A DNA stretch of 64,000 nt from Hymenobacter rubripertinctus (lineage in GTDB: Bacteria > Bacteroidota > Bacteroidia > Cytophagales > Hymenobacteraceae). The position numbers were made by a program, and so were the translations under genes. Positions within the stretch are counted from its first letter, which is position 1. Each line of letters opens with the position of its first letter. The stretch is taken from assembly GCF_003583925.1 (NCBI RefSeq), contig NZ_QYCN01000003.1:1-64000 (forward strand), given 5' to 3'. The notes beneath the pieces are model-generated. The model ran no database searches. It saw nothing but the letters and a program-made list of their open reading frames with translations, and was not told the origin of the DNA. Below, in pieces: positions 1 through 7,905 of this stretch.

Positions 1-2
1 GA

Positions 3-515
3 CCCCGGCGCGAGAGCAGCACCTATGTGCGCCAGGGCACGGCCTGCCTGCTGGCCGCTTTCGAGCCCGGCACGGGCCAGCGCCTGGTCGAGGTCTCGGC
101 CCGGCGCACCGGGGCCGACTACTGCCGCTTTCTGCAACGCCTGGCGGCGGCCTACCCCCAGGCCGCGAAAATCGTGCTGGTGCAGGACAACCTCAACACC
201 CATACGGATGCCGTGTTTTACCAGCACCTGCCCGCTCAAGAGGCCCGCGCCCTGGCCGCGCGCTTCGAACTGCATTACACGCCCAAAAATGCCTCCTGGC
301 TCAACATGGTCGAACTCGAACTCTCGGCCATCGCCCGCCAGTGCCTGCGCCAGCGCATTCCTACCCAAGAAGAACTCACCGCCCACGTCGCCGCTTGCGT
401 GGCCGAACGCAATGCGGCCCGGGCCACGGTCAAATGGCAATTCACGCTGGAAAAAGCCCGCGTCAAACTCGACCGCCACTACCAGAAGATTAGGGCAACT
501 AACTTGCCTGACTAA
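3..515 (+). CDS. IS630-family transposase, C-terminal part (cut by window edge)
   Basis: The frame is open from the left edge, so the gene begins outside the window and about 170 residues are visible. They match the DDE catalytic half of IS630/Tc1-type transposases: a strand ending in VLVQDNLNTH carries the second catalytic Asp, and about 40 residues later WLNMVELELSAI carries the final acidic residue. These enzymes cut and paste a small insertion sequence at TA targets. The C-terminal tail after the last acidic residue has normal family length, so this end looks complete. The left inverted repeat and the N-terminal helix-turn-helix lie outside the window, so whether the element is intact cannot be judged. 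Confidence 0.85.
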   Translation, partial: PRRESSTYVRQGTACLLAAFEPGTGQRLVEVSARRTGADYCRFLQRLAAAYPQAAKIVLVQDNLNTHTDAVFYQHLPAQEARALAARFELHYTPKNASWLNMVELELSAIARQCLRQRIPTQEELTAHVAACVAERNAARATVKWQFTLEKARVKLDRHYQKIRATNLPD

Positions 516-554
516 GCACTAGCTCACTTATTAGTCCGCTGTGTTAATTCGCGC

Positions 555-857
555 TCATCCGAGGTAAAACACTTGCTCGCTTCCCATTACCCTGCGAACC
601 TCGTGCGCGGTGGCCGCATTGCCGTTCTCGCGAGCGATTTGAAGGGCGAACGGAACATACCCCGCCTTGACGTTTCCAACGGTCGCATTCACGACCATCA
701 TGTATTCTTCCCCTTGCGGGTCCACCAGCAGGTAATCGTAGTAATCGTCTTCGGGGGTAACGTTGCTCATGCCCACGTTATAGCACCGGAAAGCCGATCC
801 GAACCAGAACAGATGGTCGTCTGGGAAGTCAAGTAGCTTTGTTAGGGAGGTGGCCAT
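555..857 (-). CDS. Small hypothetical protein (100 aa)
   Basis: No family is recognised. The protein is soluble and mixed alpha/beta, with an acidic centre (TPEDDYYDYLL) and no signal peptide or membrane segment. The frame extends upstream to a TTG, but the ATG at 857 is the better start: the extension is short and contains a purine-rich GAAAGGAG stretch that is more likely leader. It looks like a small immunity- or SMI1-type domain, but this is only an impression. It sits beside an insertion sequence and another small gene of the same orientation, so this corner may be accessory DNA. Confidence 0.55.
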   Translation of the reverse strand: MATSLTKLLDFPDDHLFWFGSAFRCYNVGMSNVTPEDDYYDYLLVDPQGEEYMMVVNATVGNVKAGYVPFALQIARENGNAATAHEVRRVMGSEQVFYLG

Positions 858-977
858 AATCGAAGGGCTAAGGTAATTAGGGCGAGGACTTGAAAACGCT
901 CCTTTCAGCAAACGAAGCGCGTTTATCTTGCCACCGTTTTTATGAGCTAACCGTCACCGAGCGATTATGGGTTTGTA

Positions 978-1244
978 CTATCCATTGACCAACTTGCCGT
1001 TAACAGACGTGCTAAAAAAGAGCAAGCAGAAACCAAATACTATTGTCAGGTAAATGGCACCCAACTTACGCTCTCCCCGCACCAGGTAGAAGATGCCTAG
1101 TACAATATTGAGCAGAAAGCCGATCGTAATCACAATGAAGATGGCCCCTAAGACAGCGAGGCCCGACCCCGATTGAGCTCCGATGAAAGGATAAGTAAAG
1201 AGTAGCAATCCTCCATTCAGCAGAAAGGGAATATAGTATTTCAT
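978..1244 (-). CDS. Small integral membrane protein (88 aa)
   Basis: The 88 residues contain three hydrophobic stretches: an N-terminal one (YYIPFLLNGGLLLF), a central long one (AVLGAIFIVITIGFLL continuing through an Ile/Leu-rich stretch) and a C-terminal one (LGAIYLTIVFGFCLLFF), with the positively charged RGERK loop between the second and third. This predicts a small inner-membrane protein with three or four passes. The start is the ATG at 1244; a TTG one codon upstream is less likely. No family is recognised. It is followed on the same strand by the 100-aa hypothetical gene, with about 120 bases between them. Confidence 0.5.
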   Translation of the reverse strand: MKYYIPFLLNGGLLLFTYPFIGAQSGSGLAVLGAIFIVITIGFLLNIVLGIFYLVRGERKLGAIYLTIVFGFCLLFFSTSVNGKLVNG

Positions 1245-1397
1245 CAACAGGGACTTGAATGGGGATTGCTAAGGGAAGTACGTTATAACTGTTAACAATA
1301 TTGCTCCTTTCACTAAACGATCAGTAGCAGCTCGTCACTAAGTGCTAGGTGCCTACTGCATGGTCGGGAAAGTTTAAGAAACCCGTCTACGATTCAA

Positions 1398-1436
1398 AGT
1401 TTACGAAACTCGAAAATGAGATGAGTTTCGTAAACT
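1398..1436. repeat. Perfect 14-bp stem hairpin in a 490-bp gene-free stretch
   Basis: AGTTTACGAAACTC at 1398-1411 pairs perfectly with 1423-1436 across an 11-base loop. The arms are themselves rich in TTTACGAAA, so this could be an operator or the end of a lost mobile element. The rest of 1245-1672 shows no convincing gene or motif; short frames there have no coding character. Confidence 0.5.
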
Positions 1437-1672
1437 CAAACCCAAGTGCTTTCCTGGGCCTGGGCGAACAGGATTTTGGGAGCCGCATGACCTCAAAGGC
1501 TGGGAATGCTTAAAGTAATTTTATCCCCCCGCTGCTATAAGAAGGCCCACCTGCCCCTGGTGACGGCTCTCGTGTTGCCCGGGGCCGCCATATACCACGC
1601 TTGCGCTCCTAGCGGCCGGGCCGGAGCCTGCCCGGTGCGGGCCGGTGCGGGGCTCGGCGCAGGGGCGCCGCC

Positions 1673-1716
1673 AAAAAAAGGCCCCCTCCGCCCCCGGCAC
1701 TGGGAGCGAAGGGGGC
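1673..1716 (-). terminator. Rho-independent terminator of the 1738-2154 gene
   Basis: Read on the minus strand, a GC-rich hairpin (GCCCCCT at 1681-1687 with AGGGGGC at 1710-1716, partly extended inside) is followed by a run of seven T. It lies about 20 bases past the stop codon of the coiled-coil gene. Confidence 0.6.
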
Positions 1717-1737
1717 ACCGGATACCTAAAGCGGGGC

Positions 1738-2154
1738 TTAGGCGGGCAGCGTGGCCCGGTGGGCGGCTACCCCGGCCCTGGCAGCCGTGAGCGTGGCTAC
1801 CTGGTCGGCCACCTGCTGGGCATCAACCGCGGCCAGGAAGCGCCGCACGCCGCCCTGCTGGCGGGTGCGCTTGTCGAGTTTGGTGCGCTGGGCTCGCAGC
1901 AGGGCCAAATCATCGGTGGTGGCTTCGCGCAGCTCGGCGGCAATGCCGGTGGCGGCGAGCAGGTTTTCGGCGGCGGCAATGCGGCCGTCGAGGCTGGCGA
2001 GCTGGGCACTGGCACTGGCCTGGGCCCGGTCGCCGCGCTCGTCGGCCAGGTCCAGGGTAGCATCGCGGGTACTGAAGGTTTTGAGCTCGAAGTCGAGTTC
2101 GGCCGTGGCCGTGTCGCAGTCGGCCCGGGTGATAAGGATGGTGTAATCGATCAT
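1738..2154 (-). CDS. Hypothetical coiled-coil protein (138 aa)
   Basis: No family is recognised. After a short beta-like N-terminus (MIDYTILITRADCDTATAEL) the protein is almost all helix, with Ala/Leu/Glu/Arg heptad patterns through LRAQRTKLDKR, suggesting a soluble coiled coil. It starts at the ATG at 2154. It lies downstream of the helix-turn-helix gene on the same strand, but a 325-bp gap with a large palindrome separates them, so a shared transcript is uncertain. Such small Ala-rich helical proteins occur beside T4-like tail or mobile-element genes in some Bacteroidota, but nothing here proves such a role. Confidence 0.6.
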   Translation of the reverse strand: MIDYTILITRADCDTATAELDFELKTFSTRDATLDLADERGDRAQASASAQLASLDGRIAAAENLLAATGIAAELREATTDDLALLRAQRTKLDKRTRQQGGVRRFLAAVDAQQVADQVATLTAARAGVAAHRATLPA

Positions 2155-2295
2155 AGCGAAAAGAAAATAAGAAAGGAAAGATGAGCCGGCACCCCGCAGG
2201 CCAGGAGGAGAGGGCCCTCCCCGCGCCGGTTACCTGCTTCAACGTAGCGGGTGGGCGGTTTAGTATCTGCTGCTATGCAGTAGCCGTTGAAGTAT

Positions 2296-2389
2296 TCGTT
2301 TTTCGTTGCTCGTTTTTCGTTTTTCGGGGCTGCTTCACTTTCAGCAACCAATCAGCCCCGAAAAACGAGTAACGAGCAACGAAAAACGA
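2296..2389. repeat. Long palindrome of TCGTTTTTCG type
   Basis: A left arm of about 37 bases (2296-2332) built from repeats of CGTTTTTCG pairs with a right arm (2353-2389) of CGAAAAACG units, leaving a 20-base loop. The inner stem CGGGGCTG/CAGCCCCG is GC-rich. Both arms end in several T or A, so it could terminate transcription in both directions. It fills most of the 325-bp gap between two minus-strand genes; the remaining sequence of the gap holds nothing recognisable. Confidence 0.7.
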
Positions 2390-2480
2390 CCTGCCACCGC
2401 AGATACCAGAAGCGACCTGCGTAACAGCAGGTAGGATGTGGAGCAAACGTGAGCGGGGGAGGGCAGGAACTGCCGCCGCC

Positions 2481-3059
2481 TCACGCTGGCCCCAGCGCCG
2501 CCGCCTCGGTGGCCAGGCCCGCGAGGCGGGCGCGGAGCAAGGCGGCGCGGGTGGCCTCGGCGGGCGGGCGGGGGCGGGCGCGGCGGCTCAGCCAGTCCTG
2601 CCGCCAGGTTTCGCGGGCGGCGGCTTCGGCCGGGGTGCTGCCGGGCAGCGGGGGCGGGCTGGTGGCACGTAGGGCCGGCAGGGCCGCGGCCCAATGGGTA
2701 GCGGCCCGGCCGTTGGCTTCCAGCGAAGCCAGCTCGGCGGCCAGGCGCTGGGCCTGGACCAAGCATTGGCGGCGGCGAAAAGCCAGTGCGGCAGCATCGG
2801 CCAGCGCCGGATCGGGGGCTGGAGCCGGGGCGTCGGCCAGTGCTGGGTCGGGAGCTGGAGCCGGGGCGATGGGCAAGTGGTGGGTGAGGGGCAGCAAGGT
2901 GGGCACCAGGGCCAGCGGAAAGCGGCGGCGGCCCGCCTCCACGGCCTGCACCAGTGCCGCACTAACGCCCAGGTAAAGGGCCAGCTCGGCCTGCCCGAGG
3001 CCAAACCAGGCGCGCACGGCGGCCACTATATGCGAAGAAGGAGCAGCACGACGGGGCAT
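2481..3059 (-). CDS. XRE-type helix-turn-helix protein (192 aa)
   Basis: Residues about 10-45 form a helix-turn-helix: VRAWFGLGQAELALYLG is the entry, and SAALVQAVEAGRRRFPL matches the recognition helix and the following R-rich turn of Cro/XRE domains. A low-complexity linker follows with two near-identical copies of APAPDPALAD (about residues 65-90), then a long Ala/Leu/Arg helical region that is probably coiled coil. The predicted role is DNA binding. The start ATG at 3059 is only two bases from the 134-bp repeat that bounds the toxin-tip island, so its promoter probably lies inside that repeat. Confidence 0.65.
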   Translation of the reverse strand: MPRRAAPSSHIVAAVRAWFGLGQAELALYLGVSAALVQAVEAGRRRFPLALVPTLLPLTHHLPIAPAPAPDPALADAPAPAPDPALADAAALAFRRRQCLVQAQRLAAELASLEANGRAATHWAAALPALRATSPPPLPGSTPAEAAARETWRQDWLSRRARPRPPAEATRAALLRARLAGLATEAAALGPA

Positions 3060-3060
3060 G

Positions 3061-3194
3061 GGCAGCGGGTAAAATAGGTGTCAGGTATTACGCAAAATGC
3101 AGAAATACCTGACACTTTTTTGCCCGGCACTGTCAGGTATTTTTAGTTTCCGGGAAATACCTGACACACCAACCGCCACTCAGGGCGGTTCGGG
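3061..3194. repeat. 134-bp boundary repeat, left copy
   Basis: Matches 8982-9115 without gaps, with about nine mismatches, in direct orientation. It contains two nested hairpins: GTGTCAGGTATT pairs with AAATACCTGACAC at about 3078-3116, and TGTCAGGTATT pairs with AAATACCTGACA at about 3131-3167, followed by the short stem ACCGCC/GGCGGT. The first hairpin is followed by six T. The four copies of the TGTCAGGTATT word look like protein-binding or transposon-end sites. Bases 3195-3302 show nothing further. Confidence 0.75.
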
Positions 3195-3302
3195 CTCTAA
3201 GGCCTTGACTAGGACCAGTTCTGCCGTAGTTTATTTCATCCCATCACTCCGCTGGCCGGTTGGTAAGAGCATCAGGCCGCCGTCGCTATCCATCGGCTAT
3301 GG

Positions 3303-3781
3303 CTACGCAGGTGGATGGCGACAACGCTTCTTCCAGGTAGCGGGCCGTTTGGAACCCAAATACTCCCGTGCGTCTGCGTCTGCGCCAACCCCGACCAGAT
3401 TTAACGGGCGAATTATGCGTGAACGTGAGTCGGTACCGCTGACCGCTACCAAGTCGTCGGGCTGGCCTTGTTGGTTACCAAATTTGAACGCCACCACACT
3501 GCTGGGCTCGGCCCCTACGGCATAGGAGGCACCGGGAACCCGGAAGGCAATCGGCCCGGTAGGTTGCTGCCGGTATACCTGCACCGTGTTCAGCCCCCGC
3601 TCACTGACGGCGAAGTCCGGGCGGTTATCGCGGTCAAAATCGGCGATGGTCAGGTTGCTGTGGTTTGCGCCGGGTGGCAACTAGACCACAGTACCCGCCG
3701 CAAAACGGGAGAGAAGGCTTACTGGGCCAGCGTGATACCAGTAAGCAAGAGCAGGCAGAAGAAGTAAGCGTGGTGTTTCAT
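3303..3781 (-). pseudogene. FG-GAP (VCBS) secreted protein, broken 5' fragment, copy 1
   Basis: The sequence begins at 3781 with a signal peptide (MKHHAYFFCLLLL...TLAQ) that is stopped at once by TAA, then a second in-frame TAG precedes LPPGANHSNLTIADFDRDN, the classic FG-GAP calcium-loop motif (DFDRDNRPD). About 80 more residues of beta-propeller-like sequence follow, after which similarity fades. Intact relatives are surface or secreted beta-propeller proteins. Two nonsense changes and a frame change in the leader show it is dead. The same leader recurs at 5250-5391 and 7618-7759, so this is one of at least three copies. Confidence 0.75.
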
Positions 3782-3928
3782 GGGGTAGAGGTGTTAGTTT
3801 GTATAGCCAGCAAGTTAGAAAAAGTGATCGGCTCTTGAAAATAAGCTGTAATTGAGCAAGCAGTGGGAACGTGAGTTGCGAAAATAATCAGAATAACTAC
3901 GAGCCTACAGTAAACCACTATCATTTAT

Positions 3929-3976
3929 AACCCCTTAATAATACTTAAAATAAATTTTAAGTATTATTAAGGGGTT
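3929..3976. terminator. Perfect 22-bp palindrome after a membrane-protein gene
   Basis: AACCCCTTAATAATACTTAAAA at 3929-3950 pairs perfectly with 3955-3976 over a four-base loop. It lies directly behind the stop codon (3987) of the minus-strand membrane gene and probably ends its transcript; it is symmetrical and could act in both directions. Confidence 0.6.
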
Positions 3977-3986
3977 ATTCAATATT

Positions 3987-4352
3987 TTAATATACCAATA
4001 AGCCAAAAAAATAAAAGGCAATAAGTAAAAAAAACAAAAAAACTATAGAATAATTTGTCGCACTATTCCTGTTATTCCATTCTTCTGTAATATCAATTAT
4101 TTTATTATCATTATAATAAATTCCGTTTAAATATCCAATTATACCAATTGCAAATAATATAAATATATTAAAGTATGTTTTATAATTGTTATTAAAATAA
4201 CATATAGATAAAAAAATGCAAATAGTTTTTATACAGAGTGAAGAGAGCAGTAGGCCTTGCATTACAGTTAATAAACTATGAGCGTGCCTTCTAGTTCCTT
4301 TATTGGTTTTTCCTATTAGAAAAACATACACAGTATTGAAAATGATCATCAT
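3987..4352 (-). CDS. Membrane protein (121 aa), likely immunity protein of the adjacent toxin tip
   Basis: An AT-rich gene encoding four hydrophobic segments: an N-terminal one (about 2-13), LLLSSLCIKTICIFLSICYF (about 34-53), FNIFILFAIGIIGYL (about 61-75) and IVFLFFLLIAFYFFGLLV (about 103-120). No enzymatic motif is present. It lies immediately downstream of an Rhs-type toxin tip on the same strand, the usual place of the immunity gene in polymorphic toxin loci, and membrane immunity proteins are common against pore-forming or lipid-directed toxins. The assignment rests on position only. Two ATG codons in tandem begin the gene; the first is used here. Confidence 0.6.
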   Translation of the reverse strand: MMIIFNTVYVFLIGKTNKGTRRHAHSLLTVMQGLLLSSLCIKTICIFLSICYFNNNYKTYFNIFILFAIGIIGYLNGIYYNDNKIIDITEEWNNRNSATNYSIVFLFFLLIAFYFFGLLVY

Positions 4353-4483
4353 CAGAGCTTTAAATTTGTTGTTATTTGGGAATCGATGCCACTTTTAATT
4401 CGACTTGTAAGACTAGTTCCAAAAATCAGAGACGTTTTTAAATCAGCGGCACCGTACAATAATCCGAATACCGGAAAGGTAAT

Positions 4484-5249
4484 CTACGCGCGCAATATAC
4501 CTGCCTCATATATATTGCCTGCTGTTATTTTTCTATCATTAAATATATTTAAAAAAGTATATAATTTAAAAAGAGGTGCGGCAATCGTAGTAAATTTTTC
4601 GAACCCGAATGCTGTACTGGGCTTAATCTGAATTTGCCCTAATGCGGCAGTATACGTTCTGATAAAAGGGACTAATGCTGTGTTTAGTCTACCCGAAGAT
4701 TTACCTAATGCTGCTGCCCTTTCTATTTCGTGTGCGAAGTAACCAGTAAAGAGGCCGTGGCTTCCAACAGCATCCCCTGTCCTATCTAGTATGCTTTTAT
4801 CCGGAGTGTTCATGAATGCAGCTAAGAAAGTCCTTCGATCGAAGGATATACTGCCCATCTCAAAACCAAATCCGTTAGCAGAAGCGCTTTTACGGCTGAC
4901 ACTTTTTTGCTCGACTGAGGTAGTTTGTGAGTAGTAGGCCCAGTCATAACTGGGACTATATGCCACTTGCCAATGCGATACCTGCACGGATGTCATCATC
5001 ATGCGCCCCCCCAATGTAGGCACCGCCACCACCTAAGCCATTACCTCCGCCACCGTAAAAGCCAGACCCCCAGTCGTTGACGGGTGAGCCCCCGTAGCCC
5101 CGCTTTGCGCCGCCCATGCCCCCAAAGCCGCCGCCGCTGCTATTGTCATAGTTTCCCATGCCGCCGCCGTTGTTCGGGGCCTCGTAACGGTCCCCGTTGG
5201 GGTCGTTGAAGCTGACCGGGTCGCCGATGGCAAACTGATGCGCGGTCAA
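4484..5249 (-). pseudogene. Rhs-type toxin tip 1, frameshifted at a run of seven G
   Basis: From 5249 the frame reads AHQFAIGDPVSFNDPNGD, the end of an Rhs/YD-repeat core where the conserved stem meets the variable toxin (NP..F.DP.G signature), then a Gly/Asn-rich linker shared almost exactly with 6757-7617. At 5006-5012 a run of seven G on the coding strand puts the remainder out of frame. With six G the reading would continue into a 160-residue variable region (VSHWQVAYSPSYDW ... FEKFTTIAAPLFKLYTFL). That tip has no motif I can name; its C-terminal half has a hydrophobic stretch. There is no standard start codon upstream, as expected for a silent, displaced tip. Confidence 0.65.
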
Positions 5250-5391
5250 AATCGGCGATGGTCAGGTCGCTGGGGTTTGCGCCGGGGGGCAACTGGACCA
5301 CGGTACCCGCCGCAAAGCGGGGGGTAAAGGACCGTTGGGCCAGCGTGGCACCGGGAAGCAAGAACAGGCAGAAGAAGTAAGCGTGTTTCAT
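5146..5391 (-). pseudogene. FG-GAP leader fragment, copy 2, fused out of frame to toxin tip 1
   Basis: Residues 1-19 form a good signal peptide (MKHAYFFCLFLLPGATLAQ) followed by TVVQLPPGANPSDLTIADFDR, the start of an FG-GAP protein. After the codon for that Arg the sequence changes to the Rhs core in another frame, so the frame ends in junk by 5146. Unlike copies 1 and 3 it lacks the internal TAG. It could still drive secretion of a short peptide but not of the Rhs tip as it stands. Confidence 0.65.
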
Positions 5392-5549
5392 GGGGCAGGG
5401 ATGTTAGTTGATATAGCCAGCAATTTAGGGTAATTACAGCTGCTTCGGGAATGATGACACCACACCACACCACAGCGGCGCGGACGACAAGACGCGAATA
5501 TGCGTCTCTATATACCTCTCGCGAAACTGCTGTATTACAAGTCGTACTG

Positions 5550-5981
5550 TCAATTTTTGCCAATTTTTTCTTTCTTGTATCTATTTAAATACAGAGCAGA
5601 ATCTAAATCTGCAACAATTTTATTAAATTCTCTGCTGTTATAGTGTCTCATGCATGCTGCAAACATGAATTTTCTGTCATTTTCATTTGCATTTGAAATA
5701 TAATTTCTTGTATATGTTAAAAAAAAGTCTAAGGCATCTTGAGAATAATTACTCAGCAAATCAAAATATAATGCCGAACTATAATCGTCATATTGTGATT
5801 TACTTCCTGCACAATTGCATAGAAACAAAGATCTAAGAACATTCCTGTTTGCATGTTTTGAAGTGATCAATACTTCAGGACTCAAAGAATGTTTGCGATC
5901 TACTTTTATTCTTTCTATGTTCTGTGCGTGACTGTTAGTGAAAACAATCGATGCCATTAGGAATACAAACTTCTTTTTCAT
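5550..5981 (-). CDS. Tai4-like immunity protein, copy 1 (143 aa)
   Basis: The protein has a signal peptide (MKKKFVFLMASIVFTNSHAQ) and a helical domain with the order seen in Tai4, the periplasmic immunity protein of the type VI amidase effector Tae4: RNVLRSLFLCNC, then DDYSSALYFDLLSNY, then a conserved block ending in CMRHYNSREFNKIVADLDS (Tai4 ends in a similar Cys...Tyr/Phe-His-Ser-Lys/Arg-Glu block). The ATG at 5981 overlaps the TGA of the upstream Tae4-like fragment as ATGA, typical of toxin-immunity pairs. A paralogue lies at 7906-8334. The role in neutralising a peptidoglycan amidase in the periplasm is inferred from family and context. Confidence 0.65.
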   Translation of the reverse strand: MKKKFVFLMASIVFTNSHAQNIERIKVDRKHSLSPEVLITSKHANRNVLRSLFLCNCAGSKSQYDDYSSALYFDLLSNYSQDALDFFLTYTRNYISNANENDRKFMFAACMRHYNSREFNKIVADLDSALYLNRYKKEKIGKN

Positions 5982-6220
5982 TTTAAAATCCAAATTCCCG
6001 CTTTTGATGCACTTTCAATGTAGTTGTGTATTTGACCATCAAGGAAACCACAAGATGACGATGAATCACCTTTCATAATGTAATTACTTATTTTAATTGT
6101 TGCATGCCCTGTAAATGTAGGCTTTTCATCAGAATCAGTGATCATTATGTATAATTCTTTAGAGATGCATATTTCTGATAGGTATCCCCTGTCGTCTATG
6201 CCTTTAAAAAAACGGATTTT
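5978..6220 (-). pseudogene. Tae4-like amidase effector, 3' fragment
   Basis: An 80-residue open frame ends in TGA overlapping the Tai4-like start. It carries TFTGHATIKI, matching the block around the catalytic His of Tae4 (GH followed by a beta strand), then CGFLDGQ and a terminal AGIWILK, matching the Tae4 C-terminus in which an aromatic residue precedes the end. The N-terminal half with the catalytic Cys is absent: the frame is closed by TGA at 6221-6223 next to runs of A and of seven T, and nothing Tae4-like was found further upstream. Intact Tae4 cleaves the peptidoglycan peptide between D-Glu and mDAP. This is a remnant, not an active gene. Confidence 0.55.
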
Positions 6221-6277
6221 TCAACAACTATATTTTGTCTTGCTCAAATTACCTAAATGAACATGATTCCCAAGAAC

Positions 6278-6760
6278 CTATTTACATCTAAAGCAGTCAG
6301 AATTCGAAAATATGTATCCCTTATTAACACTCATTGATTTATCGCAAATGACTACTTTCCAGACCAAAGGGTCATACAATCTGGTGTAATCATTTGAATT
6401 TTTCAAATATTTTAATGAATAATCATTCACCGCTTTTATTTCTGGTTTACCTATATAAGGACTTGCCTCATTGTAAAAAAGAACCATGTAATTACCTATC
6501 AGAGCATACTCAGACGGATATTTCTTGTTAATATAGGGGTTTTCAGTTGTGTTTTCGATATAAAATACTTTTCGATTGGAGCAACCGCTATACTTGATTG
6601 TCACCGCTATTTTGTCTTTATTTGGCTCGCATGCCTTTATGTAGTCGGTGATTATCGCAGCAAGTTGAGTGTCTATACGAACAGCTGATTCATGCCCTTG
6701 CTCAGTGCAAGAGTTTGAAATAAAGAGCAAAATAAAAAATAAAATGTTCGAGTGTTTCAT
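6278..6760 (-). CDS. Lipoprotein (160 aa), likely immunity protein of toxin tip 2
   Basis: The N-terminus MKHSNILFFILLFISNSC is a lipoprotein signal with lipidation at the Cys near residue 18. The mature part is AT-rich in base content and mixed alpha/beta, with Cys residues near residue 60 and two at the C-terminus (NSDCFRCK). No family is recognised. Its ATG overlaps the stop of the Rhs tip upstream (ATGA), which is strong positional evidence for an immunity partner that guards the periplasmic face of the membrane. It was probably acquired together with the tip. Confidence 0.65.
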   Translation of the reverse strand: MKHSNILFFILLFISNSCTEQGHESAVRIDTQLAAIITDYIKACEPNKDKIAVTIKYSGCSNRKVFYIENTTENPYINKKYPSEYALIGNYMVLFYNEASPYIGKPEIKAVNDYSLKYLKNSNDYTRLYDPLVWKVVICDKSMSVNKGYIFSNSDCFRCK

Positions 6761-7617
6761 TTCTTTTCCAAAAGTGAAGTATGGCCATCAGGTTTTATCA
6801 AATCGAAAGTATATCCTGTAACTTCAAAACGTTGGCTTCTATCAGGAATTAGAAGGTATTCAAATTGCGTCATAGTATAACTTGGAAGCCCGAGCCATTC
6901 TGAAAAATTATAATCTGCATCGGAAGGGCGAATAGAGTTGTCATGAGTATGTATATAGCCTAACGCTGTATACTGATTTCCATGCAAAGTAGTAATGCTT
7001 CTTCTGTCGCGTACACTCAATGCACTTCCTATAAAGGTTTCAGAACTTCTATTGTCATTACCAGCCCATGGCATAATTAATACCCCTTTTACGTTGGTTC
7101 TATTATTGACGGCTAAATAAGCTGCGATTTCTGCGTTTCTATCTCTTTTTGATAAATATAACATGACTTCATATGCTTCACTTTCTCTGCTGGCAGGAAA
7201 GAAATAAAACTGAGTATTCTGAAATCCCTTCTTTTTATTAACCTCCCATTCCACCCACGATAATTCTACCGTGTATGGATCACCATCTATTCCCTTGACT
7301 TTATTAACAACTGTCCAAATTTTCGTGACTAATACAAGGTTCCAAGATTTAGAAAGCTGACTTCCAATATTGCTGCCACCACCCGCATTCATCACAGTAC
7401 CTAAGAGCCCTGGTCCCCCACCATAAAAGCCAGAACCCCAGTCGTTGACGGGCGAGCCCCCGTAGCCCCGGTTTGCGCCGCCCATGCCCCCGAAGCCGCC
7501 GCCGCTGCTATTGTCATAGTTCCCCATGCCGCCGCCGTTGTTCGGAGCCTCGTAACGGTCCCCGTTGGGGTCGTTGAAGTTGACCGGGTCGCCGATGGCA
7601 AACTGATGCGCGGTCAA
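6757..7617 (-). CDS. Rhs-type toxin tip 2 with JAB/DUF4329-like metal-site motif
   Basis: The N-terminal 70 residues repeat the Rhs core end and Gly-rich linker of tip 1 (FAIGDPVNFNDPNGD). The variable C-terminal domain of about 200 residues ends in YIHTHDNSIRPSDADYNF. The HxH...S..D pattern resembles JAMM/JAB metallopeptidase sites and the HTH block of DUF4329, both known as toxin domains of polymorphic toxins. The HxH-to-Ser spacing is six residues rather than the usual seven. The only start is a TTG at 7617, because the segment was cut from a larger rhs gene and joined to an FG-GAP leader in another frame. It may be a silent donor cassette rather than an expressed toxin. Confidence 0.6.
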   Translation of the reverse strand: MTAHQFAIGDPVNFNDPNGDRYEAPNNGGGMGNYDNSSGGGFGGMGGANRGYGGSPVNDWGSGFYGGGPGLLGTVMNAGGGSNIGSQLSKSWNLVLVTKIWTVVNKVKGIDGDPYTVELSWVEWEVNKKKGFQNTQFYFFPASRESEAYEVMLYLSKRDRNAEIAAYLAVNNRTNVKGVLIMPWAGNDNRSSETFIGSALSVRDRRSITTLHGNQYTALGYIHTHDNSIRPSDADYNFSEWLGLPSYTMTQFEYLLIPDRSQRFEVTGYTFDLIKPDGHTSLLEKK

Positions 7618-7759
7618 AATCGGCGATGGTCAGGTTGCTGTGGTTTGCGCCGGGGGGCAACTAGACCACGGTACCCATCGCAAAGCGGGGAGAGAAGGCT
7701 TGCTGGGCCAGCGTGACACCGGGAAGCAATAGCAGGCAGCAGAGGTAAGCGTGTTTCAT
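7618..7759 (-). pseudogene. FG-GAP leader fragment, copy 3
   Basis: It starts at 7759 with a signal peptide (MKHAYLCCLLLLPGVTLAQ) and stops at TAG where copy 2 has CAG (GTVV then stop, then LPPGANHSNLTIADFD). The join to the Rhs core is at exactly the same base as in copy 2, and the non-coding DNA upstream is also similar to that of copy 2, so the whole unit was duplicated. The TAG is shared with copy 1. Confidence 0.65.
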
Positions 7760-7905
7760 GGGGTAGGGATGTTAGTTGATATAGCCAGCAGAGCGGCTTC
7801 GGGAACGATAACATAACAGCAGCGCGGGTGACAAGATGTGGATATACGTCTCTACATCGGACTGTACAAATCGCTCGCGAAACTGCTATATTACAATTCG
7901 TATTG

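Noticed and set aside
4386..4631. Plus-strand frame of 81 codons opposite toxin tip 1
   Set aside because: The minus-strand reading continues a 180-residue protein-like frame; the plus-strand one has no context or start signal.
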